This document shows, piece after piece, positions 54,850 to 64,000 of a stretch of 64,000 nt of DNA (position 1 is the first letter of the stretch; the number at the start of each line of letters is the position of its first letter). Origin of the DNA: Tuctoria greenei (lineage: Eukaryota > Streptophyta > Magnoliopsida > Poales > Poaceae). The stretch spans positions 44,638,064 to 44,702,063 of the forward strand of contig JAYESD010000001.1 of NCBI GenBank assembly GCA_036927565.1. Reading direction: 5' to 3'. The translations under genes were made by a program, and so were the position numbers. The notes under the pieces are model-generated. The model did no database searches. It saw nothing but the letters and a program-made list of their open reading frames with translations, and was not told the DNA's origin.

Positions 54850-57420
54850 TTAACTCTTCAAGCTATCCTGACAAGCTTGAGTCCATCGGAACGCCTTTCC
54901 CTTCATGAGTAATTCGGTCATAGGCTTGGCTATCTTGGAAAAATCCTTTATGAATCGACGGTAATATCCAGCCATTCCAAGGAAACTTCGAATCTCCTTG
55001 ACATTCTGTGGCGGTTCCCACTTAAGCACATCTCTCACCTTCCCTGGATCAACTGATACTCCTCCTCCAGAGATAATATGGCCTAGGAAGGAAACTTCTC
55101 GTAACCAAAATTGACATTTACTGAACTTGGCATACAATTGATGCTCCCTCAATTTCTGCAGCGTAAGCCTCAAGTGTTCCTCATGTTCCTTCTCGTCCTT
55201 CGAGTAGATCATAATATCATCGATGAACACTACAACGAACTTATCCAGATATTCCATGAAGACCTTATTCATAGGATACATAAAGTACGCAGGCGCATTC
55301 GTCAATCCAAATGACATGACGGTGTACTCATAAGATCCATATCGTGTCCGAAATGCCGTCTTGGGTATGTCTGATGGTCTAATCTTCATTTGGAAGTATC
55401 CTGACCGCAAGTCGATCTTGGAGAAGATACAGGCACCCTTCATTTGGTCGAACAAATCCTCAATACGGGGCAGTGAGTACTTGTTCTTAATTGTCACTTC
55501 ATTGAGAGACCTATAGTCCACACACATCCTCTGGGTTCCATCCTTCTTATCTACGAAGAGCACTGGGGCTCCCCACGGGGATGAACTTGGGCGTATAAAA
55601 CCCTTCTCTAGCTGCTCTTGAATTTGCTTCTTGAGCTCTGCTAATTCCTTAGGAGGCATCCTATACGGCCTCTTAGCTATAGGTGCAGTTCCGGGTATCA
55701 ACTCAATGGCGAATTCTATGTCACGATCAGGTGGCATACCTGGCAACTCATCTGGAAACACGTCCGGGTACTCGCGAACGATCGGAATGCTTTCCAATGT
55801 CACTTCTTCCACGTGATTCAGCATCGCTTTTCCTCTTGCAGGTTGGGCTGCTTCAACTTCAATGCGTGTACCATGTTCACTTGTCAACTGCACAATCCTC
55901 TCGGCGCATTGAATGACTCCATTATACTTGCTCAACCAGTCCATTCCAAGTATTATGTCTATTCCTTGGGAGTCCAATACTATGAGGTTTGCGAGAAAGT
56001 CTACCCCCCTTATTTTAATGCTTACTTTCGGACATACTATATTTGTCCTCATCTCTCCGCCAGGAGAACTTACTAGCATAGTTTGCTTCATATGAGATAT
56101 AGGCAAATTGTACTTGGCAACATACTTTGACGAGATGAATGAATGAGATGCTCCTGAATCAAATAAAACAGTCGCGGGGTTGGAGTTGGCGAGAAACATA
56201 CCAATCACGACGTCATCAGCTTGTTGGGCTTCCTCAGTAGAGATATGATTGACATTACCACGAGCAAAATTCTGCTGTCCACGGTTGCCTTGTGGTGCTC
56301 CTCCATTTGGTCGCGGGTGATTTGGCCTTGGTGCATTGTTCATAGGTCCATTGTTTCTCCTGGGGCATTGACTTGCAAAGTGTCCGGGTTCTCCACACGC
56401 ATAGCATGTCTTACCACCCGTAGCATTGGGGAAGTTTGGGCGCATCTGGTTTTGAGCATTTGCCGCCATGTTAGGACGCGGCGCAGGTGGCACAGGATTG
56501 CGAGGCGCTTGCATGGCAGGGCGTTGCTGCGGTGGCTGATTTGGGCGGGGCGGATAGGCAGTGCGGTATGCAGGAGCAGAGGGGTTGTATTGTGGTGCAG
56601 TAGGTGGTGCATAGCGGGGGCGAACATTGCTTCCTTGCTGCGGTCCATGATGTGACATCTTCCTCTTGTTGTCCTGCTCCATCTCACGAATCTTGTTCTC
56701 AACCACAATAGCCTTGTCAACCAGCTTTTGGAAGTTTGGATAATCAGTATTGAGCAACTGGACTTGAATTTCATTGTTGAGACCCCTCATAAACAGATAC
56801 TGCTTCCTACTATCAGTTTTGATGTCTTCTGGAGCATATCTTGATAATTGAGTGAATTTGTTGAGATACTCACTCACACTCATCCTTCCTTGCCTGAGAT
56901 TTTCAAAGTCTTGTCTCCTCAGTATCATAACTCCTTCAGGTACATAGTGGGAACGGAAACTCTGTTTAAACTCAGCCCAAGTGATTGTTTCCTGATTATC
57001 ATGAGCGTTGCAAAGAGCTTCCCACCAGTCAGCGGCTGCTCCAACTAGTTGATGTGATGCAAAGAGAACCTTCTCCCTATCAGTGCACTGGACAATAGCA
57101 AGTTTCTTCTCAACAGACTTCAGCCAATCATCAGCTTCCATTGGGTCTGTGGCTTGTGCAAAGGTAGGCGGTCTGGTCCTCATGAACTCTCCCAAACGGT
57201 TGTGATGTGGCGGGGGTGGTGGTGGAGGCATATGGGGCTGATTGTTGTTGCCAGCTTGCAGCTGTCCCATGGTCTGTATCATGGTCTGCATGAGCTGGTT
57301 TTGCTTAGCTAATAGTTGTTCAATGTTGATAGCTCCATGAGCATGTCCCTGGTTGTTCTGAGGTACTTCATTGCGCTCCTCCTCATCGTTGGCATCCCTC
57401 TGGTTACGAGTTCTCACCAT
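54850..57420 (-). CDS. Tekay-like gag-protease-reverse transcriptase
   Basis: An intact frame of 856 codons from Met 57420 (M-V-R-T-R-N-Q-R). Gag domain at about residues 80-240 (A-D-D-W-L-K-S-V-E-K-K-L; A-A-D-W-W-E-A; L-S-R-Y-A-P-E). A Pro/Gln-rich region follows, then the zinc knuckle C-Y-A-C-G-E-P-G-H-F-A-S-Q-C near residue 336 and the protease motif L-F-D-S-G-A-S-H-S-F near 418. RT follows with R-M-C-V-D-Y-R-S-L-N and catalytic F-I-D-D near residue 735. One missing T near 54858 shifts the frame just before RNase H. The start is preceded by a splice-acceptor-like TTTCGCCAACAG. Confidence 0.93.
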   Translation of the reverse strand: MVRTRNQRDANDEEERNEVPQNNQGHAHGAINIEQLLAKQNQLMQTMIQTMGQLQAGNNNQPHMPPPPPPPHHNRLGEFMRTRPPTFAQATDPMEADDWLKSVEKKLAIVQCTDREKVLFASHQLVGAAADWWEALCNAHDNQETITWAEFKQSFRSHYVPEGVMILRRQDFENLRQGRMSVSEYLNKFTQLSRYAPEDIKTDSRKQYLFMRGLNNEIQVQLLNTDYPNFQKLVDKAIVVENKIREMEQDNKRKMSHHGPQQGSNVRPRYAPPTAPQYNPSAPAYRTAYPPRPNQPPQQRPAMQAPRNPVPPAPRPNMAANAQNQMRPNFPNATGGKTCYACGEPGHFASQCPRRNNGPMNNAPRPNHPRPNGGAPQGNRGQQNFARGNVNHISTEEAQQADDVVIGMFLANSNPATVLFDSGASHSFISSKYVAKYNLPISHMKQTMLVSSPGGEMRTNIVCPKVSIKIRGVDFLANLIVLDSQGIDIILGMDWLSKYNGVIQCAERIVQLTSEHGTRIEVEAAQPARGKAMLNHVEEVTLESIPIVREYPDVFPDELPGMPPDRDIEFAIELIPGTAPIAKRPYRMPPKELAELKKQIQEQLEKGFIRPSSSPWGAPVLFVDKKDGTQRMCVDYRSLNEVTIKNKYSLPRIEDLFDQMKGACIFSKIDLRSGYFQMKIRPSDIPKTAFRTRYGSYEYTVMSFGLTNAPAYFMYPMNKVFMEYLDKFVVVFIDDIMIYSKDEKEHEEHLRLTLQKLREHQLYAKFSKCQFWLREVSFLGHIISGGGVSVDPGKVRDVLKWEPPQNVKEIRSFLGMAGYYRRFIKDFSKIAKPMTELLMKGKAFRWTQACQDSLKS

Positions 57421-57729
57421 CTGTTGGCGAAAGAAAGGTGGGGATAGAAGGATTTAGAATTTGGAAGGAAACGTCCCAACTATATGCATCAAGGTATGTG
57501 ACACTAAATAATCCTTTATTAATATAGACCTATATTATGAGGATGTGGACAATTGCCGAATCATCCCACAACTCTCTACTAAGCACACAAGCACTCAAAC
57601 AAGCACCAAACAGAATTTACAAAGATCCTAAAAGAAGTAATACAACTCAAGGCCACACAAGTATATCTACATCGCTCTTATTTACTAATGGGGGTGTGCC
57701 TATCCTTGAGTCGTGGCATAGGTCGAGGA
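57421..57729 (-). other. Spacer between extra ORF and gag
   Basis: 309 bp without coding. Its gag-proximal end is pyrimidine-rich and finishes in CAACAG directly before the gag ATG, which fits a splice acceptor. Confidence 0.55.
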
Positions 57730-58587
57730 CTAGTCGTCGTCGAGCGGGAACTCATCCGGGTCCTCGTCGTCGTCGTCGTCGTCGTCGTCGGGGTCCTCGG
57801 GGTCCTGTGGGTCCTGGGGTGGTGAGGCAGCAGGCGGCGGTGGTGCGGTAGACGCCACACTGGAAGGTTCCTCGTCAGAGGACTCCTCAGAAGATGACTC
57901 ACGCTGACCGTTGCGACGGTCTGGAGAGTCTGGGGTCCACATCGGGGTGTCGGACGCGTAGTCGTCCGGGTCCTCGTCGGTGATCCGACGATACCTCCTG
58001 ATTATCGCCTCGTGGCGCTGGGCGAGGTCGCGTCCATCCTGGATCTCCTGCTGCGCCCTCTGAAGTCGGGCACTCAGCTGGGTCACGTCGTCAACAGTCT
58101 GACGAGACTGCGGGAGGTCCAGGGGTCCCTCCACGTGCCTGGAGACGAAGCGCGCAGTGCCACTAGGACGCTGCGGGACGAAGGCGTGAACCGTGTCCTC
58201 CAGACGGAAATGGCGGGCGTGGCTCCAGAAAGTGGCTGCTTCCCAGCTAGCATCCTGCTCTGCAGATCGGCGGGAGCTCCTCCAAGCAGGGCTGCTGTGG
58301 GTCTTCACCAACTCGTCGCCGTAGTAGATATAAATTTTGCAGCTCCACTCCTTCCTGCCGGGGCGCTGCACTCCAGTGGTGTGGTAGGAGAGAGAGAGGC
58401 TGTGGTGACGGTAGCCAGCCTCACGGAGTAGGGCACGGAGACGGTGTCGCAACTGTCCTGCGGCTCTGCCGTCAGAACGGATCACCACGGGGTGACGGGG
58501 ATCGACGGCCGGGGAGCGACTAGCCAACCTACGCGGGGGCACGAGTCCACCGGTCGACTTACGGGGGGTTGTCTTGGTGCGGGCCAT
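57730..58587 (-). CDS. Extra ORF upstream of gag; H3-tail-like N-terminus and acidic tail
   Basis: An intact 285-codon frame between primer site and gag. The product starts M-ARTKTTPRKSTGG. Counted after Met, 11 of the first 13 residues and 14 of the first 21 match the canonical histone H3 tail without a gap, keeping K4, R8, K9, S10 and T11. A middle part follows (C-K-I-Y-I-Y-Y-G-D-E-L, W-E-A-A-T-F-W-S-H-A-R-H-F), then a likely coiled coil (L-S-A-R-L-Q-R-A-Q-Q-E-I). The C-terminus is Ser/Glu- then Asp/Glu-rich with eight Asp in a row. I do not recognise the middle domain and no histone fold is evident. Coding is supported by the open frame in a young element; the role is unknown. Confidence 0.85.
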   Translation of the reverse strand: MARTKTTPRKSTGGLVPPRRLASRSPAVDPRHPVVIRSDGRAAGQLRHRLRALLREAGYRHHSLSLSYHTTGVQRPGRKEWSCKIYIYYGDELVKTHSSPAWRSSRRSAEQDASWEAATFWSHARHFRLEDTVHAFVPQRPSGTARFVSRHVEGPLDLPQSRQTVDDVTQLSARLQRAQQEIQDGRDLAQRHEAIIRRYRRITDEDPDDYASDTPMWTPDSPDRRNGQRESSSEESSDEEPSSVASTAPPPPAASPPQDPQDPEDPDDDDDDDDEDPDEFPLDDD

Positions 58588-58979
58588 CTACAAGAAACAA
58601 GAATACATTAGAAAAATAATGAAAAACAAATCTGAAAATTTCAGCAGTTAAACGGCGGACAAAAAGCGGTGCAGCGGTTCCAAAAGAACGAAAAATAAAG
58701 AGAAAAATTACAGCAACCAACACAATAATTTTACCCACACATAGTAGCAGCAAAACACACCGTGTTCGCGAAAATTTATACAGCAAAACAGCAGCACTTA
58801 ATATTGCTCACTTCTGAAATTTTTTTATCAAAAACGCAGCAGCGATCAATACTTTTTGCGGCCGAAAATAAAGGAAACAAAACAGCAGCAAAAATTTTCG
58901 AAAATAGCATATTAGAAGAGTGTTCCTAAGTGCTCTAGAGTGTCCATTCTACCTAGGCTTGCGTCCTACGGTCAACGCG
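58588..58979 (-). other. Tekay-like untranslated leader
   Basis: About 390 bp between primer site and extra ORF, AT-rich, no coding. It ends in TTTCTTGTAG before the ATG, again acceptor-like. A possible donor (CCTAG/GTAGAATG) lies near 58955, weakly supported. Confidence 0.6.
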
Positions 58980-58991
58980 GCTCTGATACCA
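58980..58991 (-). other. Tekay-like primer binding site (tRNA-iMet)
   Basis: The minus strand reads TGGTATCAGAGC, three bases from the LTR end. Confidence 0.92.
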
Positions 58992-58994
58992 ATT

Positions 58995-61847
58995 TGTGAC
59001 ACCCGGTTCCGAATATGAACCAAGCGTAACGCATATGTGTGCCCAGGATGTTCAACACACATACACGAATGATTCACAAATGATAAACAGGATTTAACCA
59101 CGTCTTAACTAATAAATAAGTACTTTATTACAATAATCCAATAGTTCACGAATAATATAACTCTAAATAATTGCAGCGGAAAATAAACTAAACAGCACGA
59201 CTCCAATCCACAGGCAATCGACGGCGGTACGCAACCTAGTACTCCTCGTGATCCTCAGGGTACTCCCAATTGTCTCCAGTAGCTGTTGGGGGGGATTGCA
59301 AGGGTGAGTACATGTCGTACTCAGCAAGTGTGGAAAGTATGACATGTGGCTTATTCAAATGACGACAATAATAATGGCTAAGTGCTGAAAAGTACAGTAA
59401 AACATTTGAAAAGCATTATACTATGTCTATGTGAAATAAATCCCATCATATTAACGATATCCAATTATTACCAACATTACCATTATCCATGTCCAATTAC
59501 CATAACTCAATTTCATAACCATTACCAAACCATAACCATCCATAACCATTACCAAACCATAACCATCCCAAATCCCAATTCCAACTCTAATCATGTAGGT
59601 CATCCAGGCGCTCATAACCGGGAGCACGGCTATCATGATAGTTTTAAACACTCTGCAGAGGTTGTACCACTTTACCCACATGTTTGTGATTTTATCACCT
59701 TTCGATGACTAAGGAACCTCCATTGTGCCATCTCACACTTCCGTAGGTGTGTGGCCAAGAGATCACAAAATAGCCTTTCAAAAGGGACTACTAGTATGTA
59801 CGGGCCCACTAAGGTTTCACCGGCAGGCTTGAACCTCTATTCTCCCACCCACGGGTCCCCTCGTGTGCCATGCGGATCCCAGGGCAGTCCTCCTCGACTC
59901 CCATTCCCCGCGCCATCCAAAGGTCCATACAATACTAGCAGCGCTCCTAATTATTCAGCTATGCCGCACCCATACTTGGCCTTGTGGTGGCACTGTTGAC
60001 CTGGCATATTCTCGCATGAACCGGTCCTTAGATCTAAAGCAAGCAAACCACCATAACGACCAACCCATCCACATAACCATGCTTGCTTAGATCACCCATC
60101 GTATTGACCAGTTCACATTAACCAGAATATCATTGATGCATAATTAAATGTGTAGTGTTGTTTACCATCCCAATTAATTAAGCGAAGCAAAAAGGTAAGA
60201 ACCCTTCCCGACTCTCTACCATAATTCCAGGTGACAAGGGTGGTCAACAAAACTAGTAAACTTCCTACCATAGGATTCCCATCAATTTGACACAAGCATG
60301 CAAGTTCGCAAACAAAACATTTAATTTAAAATAGGATCAATATGCTTCAAGGACACTTGCCTTGCTCCGGCGGATGGGGTTGCTCAAGCGCTTCGAAGTC
60401 TTGGGTTTGGAAATCCTCGTATGCAACCTCTTGAGCACGTTCCTCTACGCGTGATCATACATACAAGAAAACATATACAATTCAACATAATGCATACAAA
60501 ATAATCAACATGCAATGACATGTATGCATGCACAATTTAATAATTAATTTACTACGGTCGTTTATTAATTAGATGCGACTAGTTCATACGTGTTCATAAG
60601 GGTTTACGGGGATTTTAGGGCGGATTAATGCTGCTGAAAATAAAATCATGGTGCAACTAAATTTAATTTACGCCTACTAGATTCAATACGGTCGCAAAAA
60701 TTCGCATCGGGAACATGTCCTACCGTAGATCTGACGGCGTGATGGTCGCGGAATAAACGCGACGCGTAGACGAAATAGGTGGTGCAGCAGTCCCTCGGTG
60801 GCACGATGACGGCGGCGCGATGTCGGCGACGATCTCCGGCGAACGGTGGTGCCCTCCTCTTTTTCTCCCTCTTCTTCCCTTTTTTTTTCTCCTTTTTTCT
60901 TCCCTGGGCGCCTCTGTTTTCTCTGTTCCCGGCGGCTGCTTCCGGCGGCTTTGGCGGCTGCTGGTTCGTGGGGAAAAAGCCTAGGCCTCGGTCCTATTTA
61001 TAGGGGCGGCGCTAGGGTACGTCACCGGTAGAATCGGAGGCGGTTACGGGATGGACTCGTATCCGGGAAAAATCGGGGCGTTACGGCGCGGGAGAGGGCG
61101 GGAGACCGCGGAGCGGGGCCGGAAATCGCGCGCGTGCAGGCGCGCTCGCGCGGGAAACCGGGGCTGGGCGCCTCGGGCGCCTCGGGCGGCACGCGGCCGA
61201 GGGGGCAGGCGGGCGGCGCGGTCAGGGGGCGGGGCCCAGCGCAGCGCGCTGCGCTGCAGCGGCAGGCGGCGCGGTCAGGGGGCGGGCCCGGCTGCGGAGC
61301 GAGGGGGCGGGGCCTCGGGGCGGGCGCGCTCGCCCGGGCGACGCGCGTGGGAGGCGGGCCCAGGTGCGCTGCGCGTGCGGGCGTGGCCGGCTGCGGCTCG
61401 GCCGCTGGCCGGCGGGGGTTTCCCCTTTTTTTTTACATATTACTGTTTTTTTTTCTTTTCTTTATTTATTTATTATTATTATTTTTACATTATTTATTTT
61501 ATTCATTTACCTTTTTATATATATATATATATATATATATTTTATTCATATTGTATATTTATTATTTATTTATTATTTTTATAACATATATTATTAATAT
61601 TTTTTCTCTTTTTTTTATATTGTTATATATATTATTCATATATATATATATATTTATATATATTTTTATTATTATTTTAATACTTATTCCCTATTACAAG
61701 TTTTAGGCTATAATTATTGTTTTCTATTTCTCTCTTTCGCTACATACATTTGTATATGTATATGTTTTATTATTTTTCTTTTATTCTACTAGTGTTTAAT
61801 GTATGACCATGTATGCAATGCATGATGCGAAAATTGAGGGTGTTACA
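58995..61847 (-). repeat. Tekay-like 5' LTR (2853 bp, full length)
   Basis: Plus-strand ends TGTGACACCC and GGGTGTTACA. TATA box (minus strand) at 60995-61002. GC-rich block about 61040-61420 next to AT-rich block 61425-61800. Confidence 0.93.
60995..61002 (-). promoter_or_regulatory. TATA box of Tekay-like 5' LTR
   Basis: The minus strand reads TATAAATA, followed by GGAC; it would drive the genomic transcript leftward. Confidence 0.7.
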
Positions 61848-62289
61848 GACTTCCTCATGTTTTCCCTCCCTTATTGATTGATCTCTTATTATGGTGTGTT
61901 GTTACAAGTGTTTCCACACATTCTTTGAATCCACCACAACACAACATACTTATATATATTGGAGGGATACAAGAGGGGTTATCCCCACCATTTGGCAATG
62001 GACATGTATCTCCAATTACGGACATGATTATTTGGTGGGGTCTGTCTCTTAAAATTAATACACATGCTAATTCTTACTTCTGAGTTCATACTCAAACATT
62101 CTTCCTTTTCAACTCAGGTCTTAACTACCTACTTATCAAACTTAGTGTCTATTTATTCATGTTTGACATATAGAACACGATACATCACAACAAAAGTTTA
62201 CCTATTGTTGGACACGAATACCATAATACATCTTACACTTAGAAAAGTAACCTTACTCTTATTTGACCACTAAATATCTAGACAATCAC
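61848..62289. other. Unassigned flank right of the Tekay-like element
   Basis: Starts with GACTT, the right target duplication. AT-rich, no credible coding. It could hold the decayed 3' LTR of the Copia fragment to its right, but I see no clear LTR ends. Confidence 0.5.
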
Positions 62290-62935
62290 ATACTCTCCCT
62301 TAAACCCATAGCGGTTACGTGTTCACTAAACATGTTGGGTCGAAGATAATTTGTTAGTGAATCCGCAAGTATTCACTTGATACTTATATGCTCAAGACTT
62401 TTGTTGTGATCCTGGATTCTTTCTTTCACAACATAAACTATAATATCGATGTTTTTGGCAACACCATTCAACTTATTGTTGTGAGAGCAAAATGTTGCAG
62501 GTTCATTGTCACAATATAACTTAAATAGTTTCGATCACTCTAAATTCGGCTAAGAATTTCTTAAGCCAAATTGTCTGCTCAAGGGTCTCATAACCAGCTA
62601 CAAACTTGACATACATCGTGGATGATGTAATGCCGGTTTGTTTGGAGTTGTTCCATGAAATAGCTTCATTTATGAGGGTGAATATATAATCTGACGTGGA
62701 TTTCTTAGTATTCACACAATTCACGAAAATTTGAATCTAAATATCTCACTACTTCAAGTGGGTCTGACTTACTGTATGTTAACATGAGGTCTTTCGTATC
62801 TTGCATATATCTAAATAATTTCTTAACTATCTTCAACAACCCTCCCATTCTGTTTGGTACTGAGGCAAGCACGTCTCGATGGACAACACGGACCGGGCGA
62901 TGCGACGGGAGTTGATAGCGCAATGACTCTAGCAA
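62290..62935 (-). pseudogene. Degenerate Copia RT/RNase H fragment
   Basis: The minus strand shows decayed RT end and RNase H blocks: K-K-L-F-R-Y-M-Q-D-T-K-D-L-M-L, then after a frame break T-K-K-S-T-S-D-Y-I-F-T-L, A-I-S-W-N-N-S-K-Q-T, I-T-S-S-T-M and I-W-L-K-K-F. A C-terminal S-E-H-V-T-A-M-G-L sits near 62320. The motif set fits a Copia lineage different from Copia-A and Copia-B. No LTRs are recognisable. It is an old remnant. Confidence 0.75.
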
Positions 62936-63063
62936 CCCAAGCGACCTAGGAGTCCAGCTGACATGAACCCTGTATCACCTGCCCCATTTATGAGGAGTTG
63001 GATAGATAGTTGCACTTGTCTATAAAAGGGGCCTGAAGGTCACCTTCTAGGGCACGGATGTGA
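62936..63063. other. Unassigned sequence with TATA-like motif
   Basis: Contains TATAAAA at 63021-63027 in CTTGTCTATAAAAGGGGCC, reminiscent of an LTR promoter, but no element boundaries are visible. It ends with TGA, the likely 3-bp target site of the CACTA element. Confidence 0.4.
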
Positions 63064-64000
63064 CACTACAAGAATCGGGCAAAGAAGTGTCAGCCAAACT
63101 ATAATCATCGGCCCCGACGTTTTAAATCGATTTATATTCGTCGGTTTAGATAAGCCGACAATTATATATTTATGGCCATCGGCTAGGCGATGACGGCTGA
63201 CGGCTTCAAATATGGTCGTCGGTTTCAGCACAGAGGCCGACAACTTTAATTATGGGTGTCGGCTTAATGCCACGCGGCCGACGGCCTTAGTGTGGGCCCT
63301 GCTGCGCGAAAAAACTATTTGACTGTCGATCTGTAAGGTCGTCGGCCCAGACAAAAGAGCCGACAGCTTTAAAGCGGGCCCCACCCTGCTAGGCTATGGT
63401 CGTCAGCTTTAGTGCTTTGGTCGACGACCATGAAGTGGGCCCCACGAACCTCAACGATGACCGTCGATGCTGTGTAACCGACGACTTTAGAGCCCTTAAC
63501 ATCGTGCACTGCGGGAAAACCTAACACTCCATGCACGCCGCTCCATTGCTAGCTCCGCGCCGCTGCCCGCATCCCCGAGCCGCCGCCCGCGTCGTCGCCT
63601 CGCCGCCGGCGTCGTCGCCGCGCCTCGCCGCCTCCCAGAGCCCCGGTTGCCACACCCTGCCCCCGGCCGCCGCGCCCCGCCCCCGGCCGCCGTGCCCCGG
63701 CGCCCCAGCGCGGCCGCCTTGTCGCGCAGTGCCCCCACCAGTCGCCGCTCCCGGTCCGCACGTCTCCTCCTTCACTATTTCGGCTCATCGGATAAGGTTA
63801 AACCTTAAACTTGTCTATAAATTAAGTTTTTGAATTCTGATAAGTGTGGCGTTAAGTTTTTGATTTGGTTAGTGTATGAATTTCTATATCATTACTTGTG
63901 TAAGTTTATATTGTGTTTTATCCATATATGTGTATGTTAACTTGATTATCATAGATGTTAGTTATTTAAGTTCAATTATGTTTATTTTAATTTTTTTTAT
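63064..64000 (+). mobile_element. Left end of a CACTA (En/Spm) DNA transposon, runs off window
   Basis: Begins CACTACAAGAATCGGGCAAA, the classical CACTA terminal inverted repeat start, preceded by TGA. Subterminal repeats follow to about 63490. A very GC-rich stretch (63530-63770) and then AT-rich sequence follow. The GC-rich part is open for 100 codons on the plus strand (63531-63833), but composition alone can explain this. The transposase and right end are outside the window. Confidence 0.8.
63138..63490. repeat. CACTA subterminal repeats
   Basis: About six irregularly spaced pairs of GTCGGC/GTCGGTTT and its complement GCCGAC, often followed by a TTTA-like end (for example near 63138-63160, 63206-63245, 63258-63290, 63338-63372, 63403-63428, 63464-63490). 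Such repeats bind transposase in CACTA elements. Confidence 0.75.

Larger units (their letters stand above)
49880..61847 (-). mobile_element. Tekay-like chromovirus with fold-back 3' LTR (young insertion)
   Basis: Perfect duplication GACTT at 49875-49879 and 61848-61852 brackets one 11,968-bp insertion. Minus-strand order: 5' LTR 58995-61847, tRNA-Met primer site, an extra ORF (58587-57730), gag-protease-RT (57420-54850), a truncated end with chromodomain (54841-54335), polypurine tract, 3' LTR (54386-51598), then an inverted LTR piece (51600-49880). Substitution identity between the LTRs is above 99% by eye, so it is the youngest datable element here. RNase H and the integrase core are deleted, so it depended on another copy for movement, or lost them during its last reverse transcription. 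Confidence 0.92.

Noticed and set aside
63531..63833. 100-codon Ala/Pro/Arg-rich frame in the CACTA end
   Set aside because: Very high GC content makes open frames likely on both strands here; no family is recognisable, so it is not called as a gene.

Overview
The window is intergenic plant nuclear DNA made almost entirely of nested LTR retrotransposons, with one CACTA DNA-transposon end at the right edge. The families suggest a grass (Poaceae) chromosome, probably heterochromatin: SIRE-type Copia elements with a conserved LTR start and a tRNA-Met primer site, Tat-lineage Gypsy elements with a second RNase H and an antisense gene, chromodomain Gypsy elements, and a LARD-like element primed by tRNA-Asp. 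I see no host gene, rRNA, tRNA or CRISPR array. The species cannot be named from this. Element names used here (Copia-A, Tat-1 and so on) are local labels.

Layout. Tat-1 is the oldest layer: its right part lies at 13927-16889 and resumes at 49011-49695. Copia-A (left of 13926, minus strand, running off the left edge) sits in the antisense gene of Tat-1 and is itself split by LARD-1 (824-8581, plus strand). Copia-B (16890-49010, minus strand) sits in the 3' LTR of Tat-1. Copia-B is split twice: by Tat-2 (19462-32436, plus) inside its env-like ORF, and by Gypsy-C (35682-43205, plus) inside its reverse transcriptase. To the right, a young chromovirus, called Tekay-like here (49880-61847, minus), is flanked by a perfect 5-bp duplication. 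It is followed by a degenerate Copia fragment (62290-62935) and the left end of a CACTA element (from 63064).

Reading across the breaks supports this order. Tat-2 has duplications GAGCA/GAGCG and the env-like frame resumes on the other side. Gypsy-C has CTCTT on both sides and the reverse transcriptase resumes. LARD-1 has ATCAT/ACCAT. The two parts of the Tat-1 LTR add up to about 843 bp, close to the 853-856 bp LTRs of Tat-2.

Most coding regions are broken by stops and frameshifts. The notable exceptions are in the Tekay-like element: a long gag-protease-RT frame and an intact 285-codon ORF upstream of gag. The predicted N-terminus of that ORF matches the histone H3 tail without gaps, and it ends in a long acidic tail. 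The same element carries a chromodomain, and its left LTR is a 1.7-kb fold-back that must predate integration. Other unexplained structure: arrays of the palindrome CGGACTAGTCCG in the Copia LTRs, a spliced antisense gene in both Tat elements with a 78-nt intron at the same place, and strong hairpins in LARD-1.
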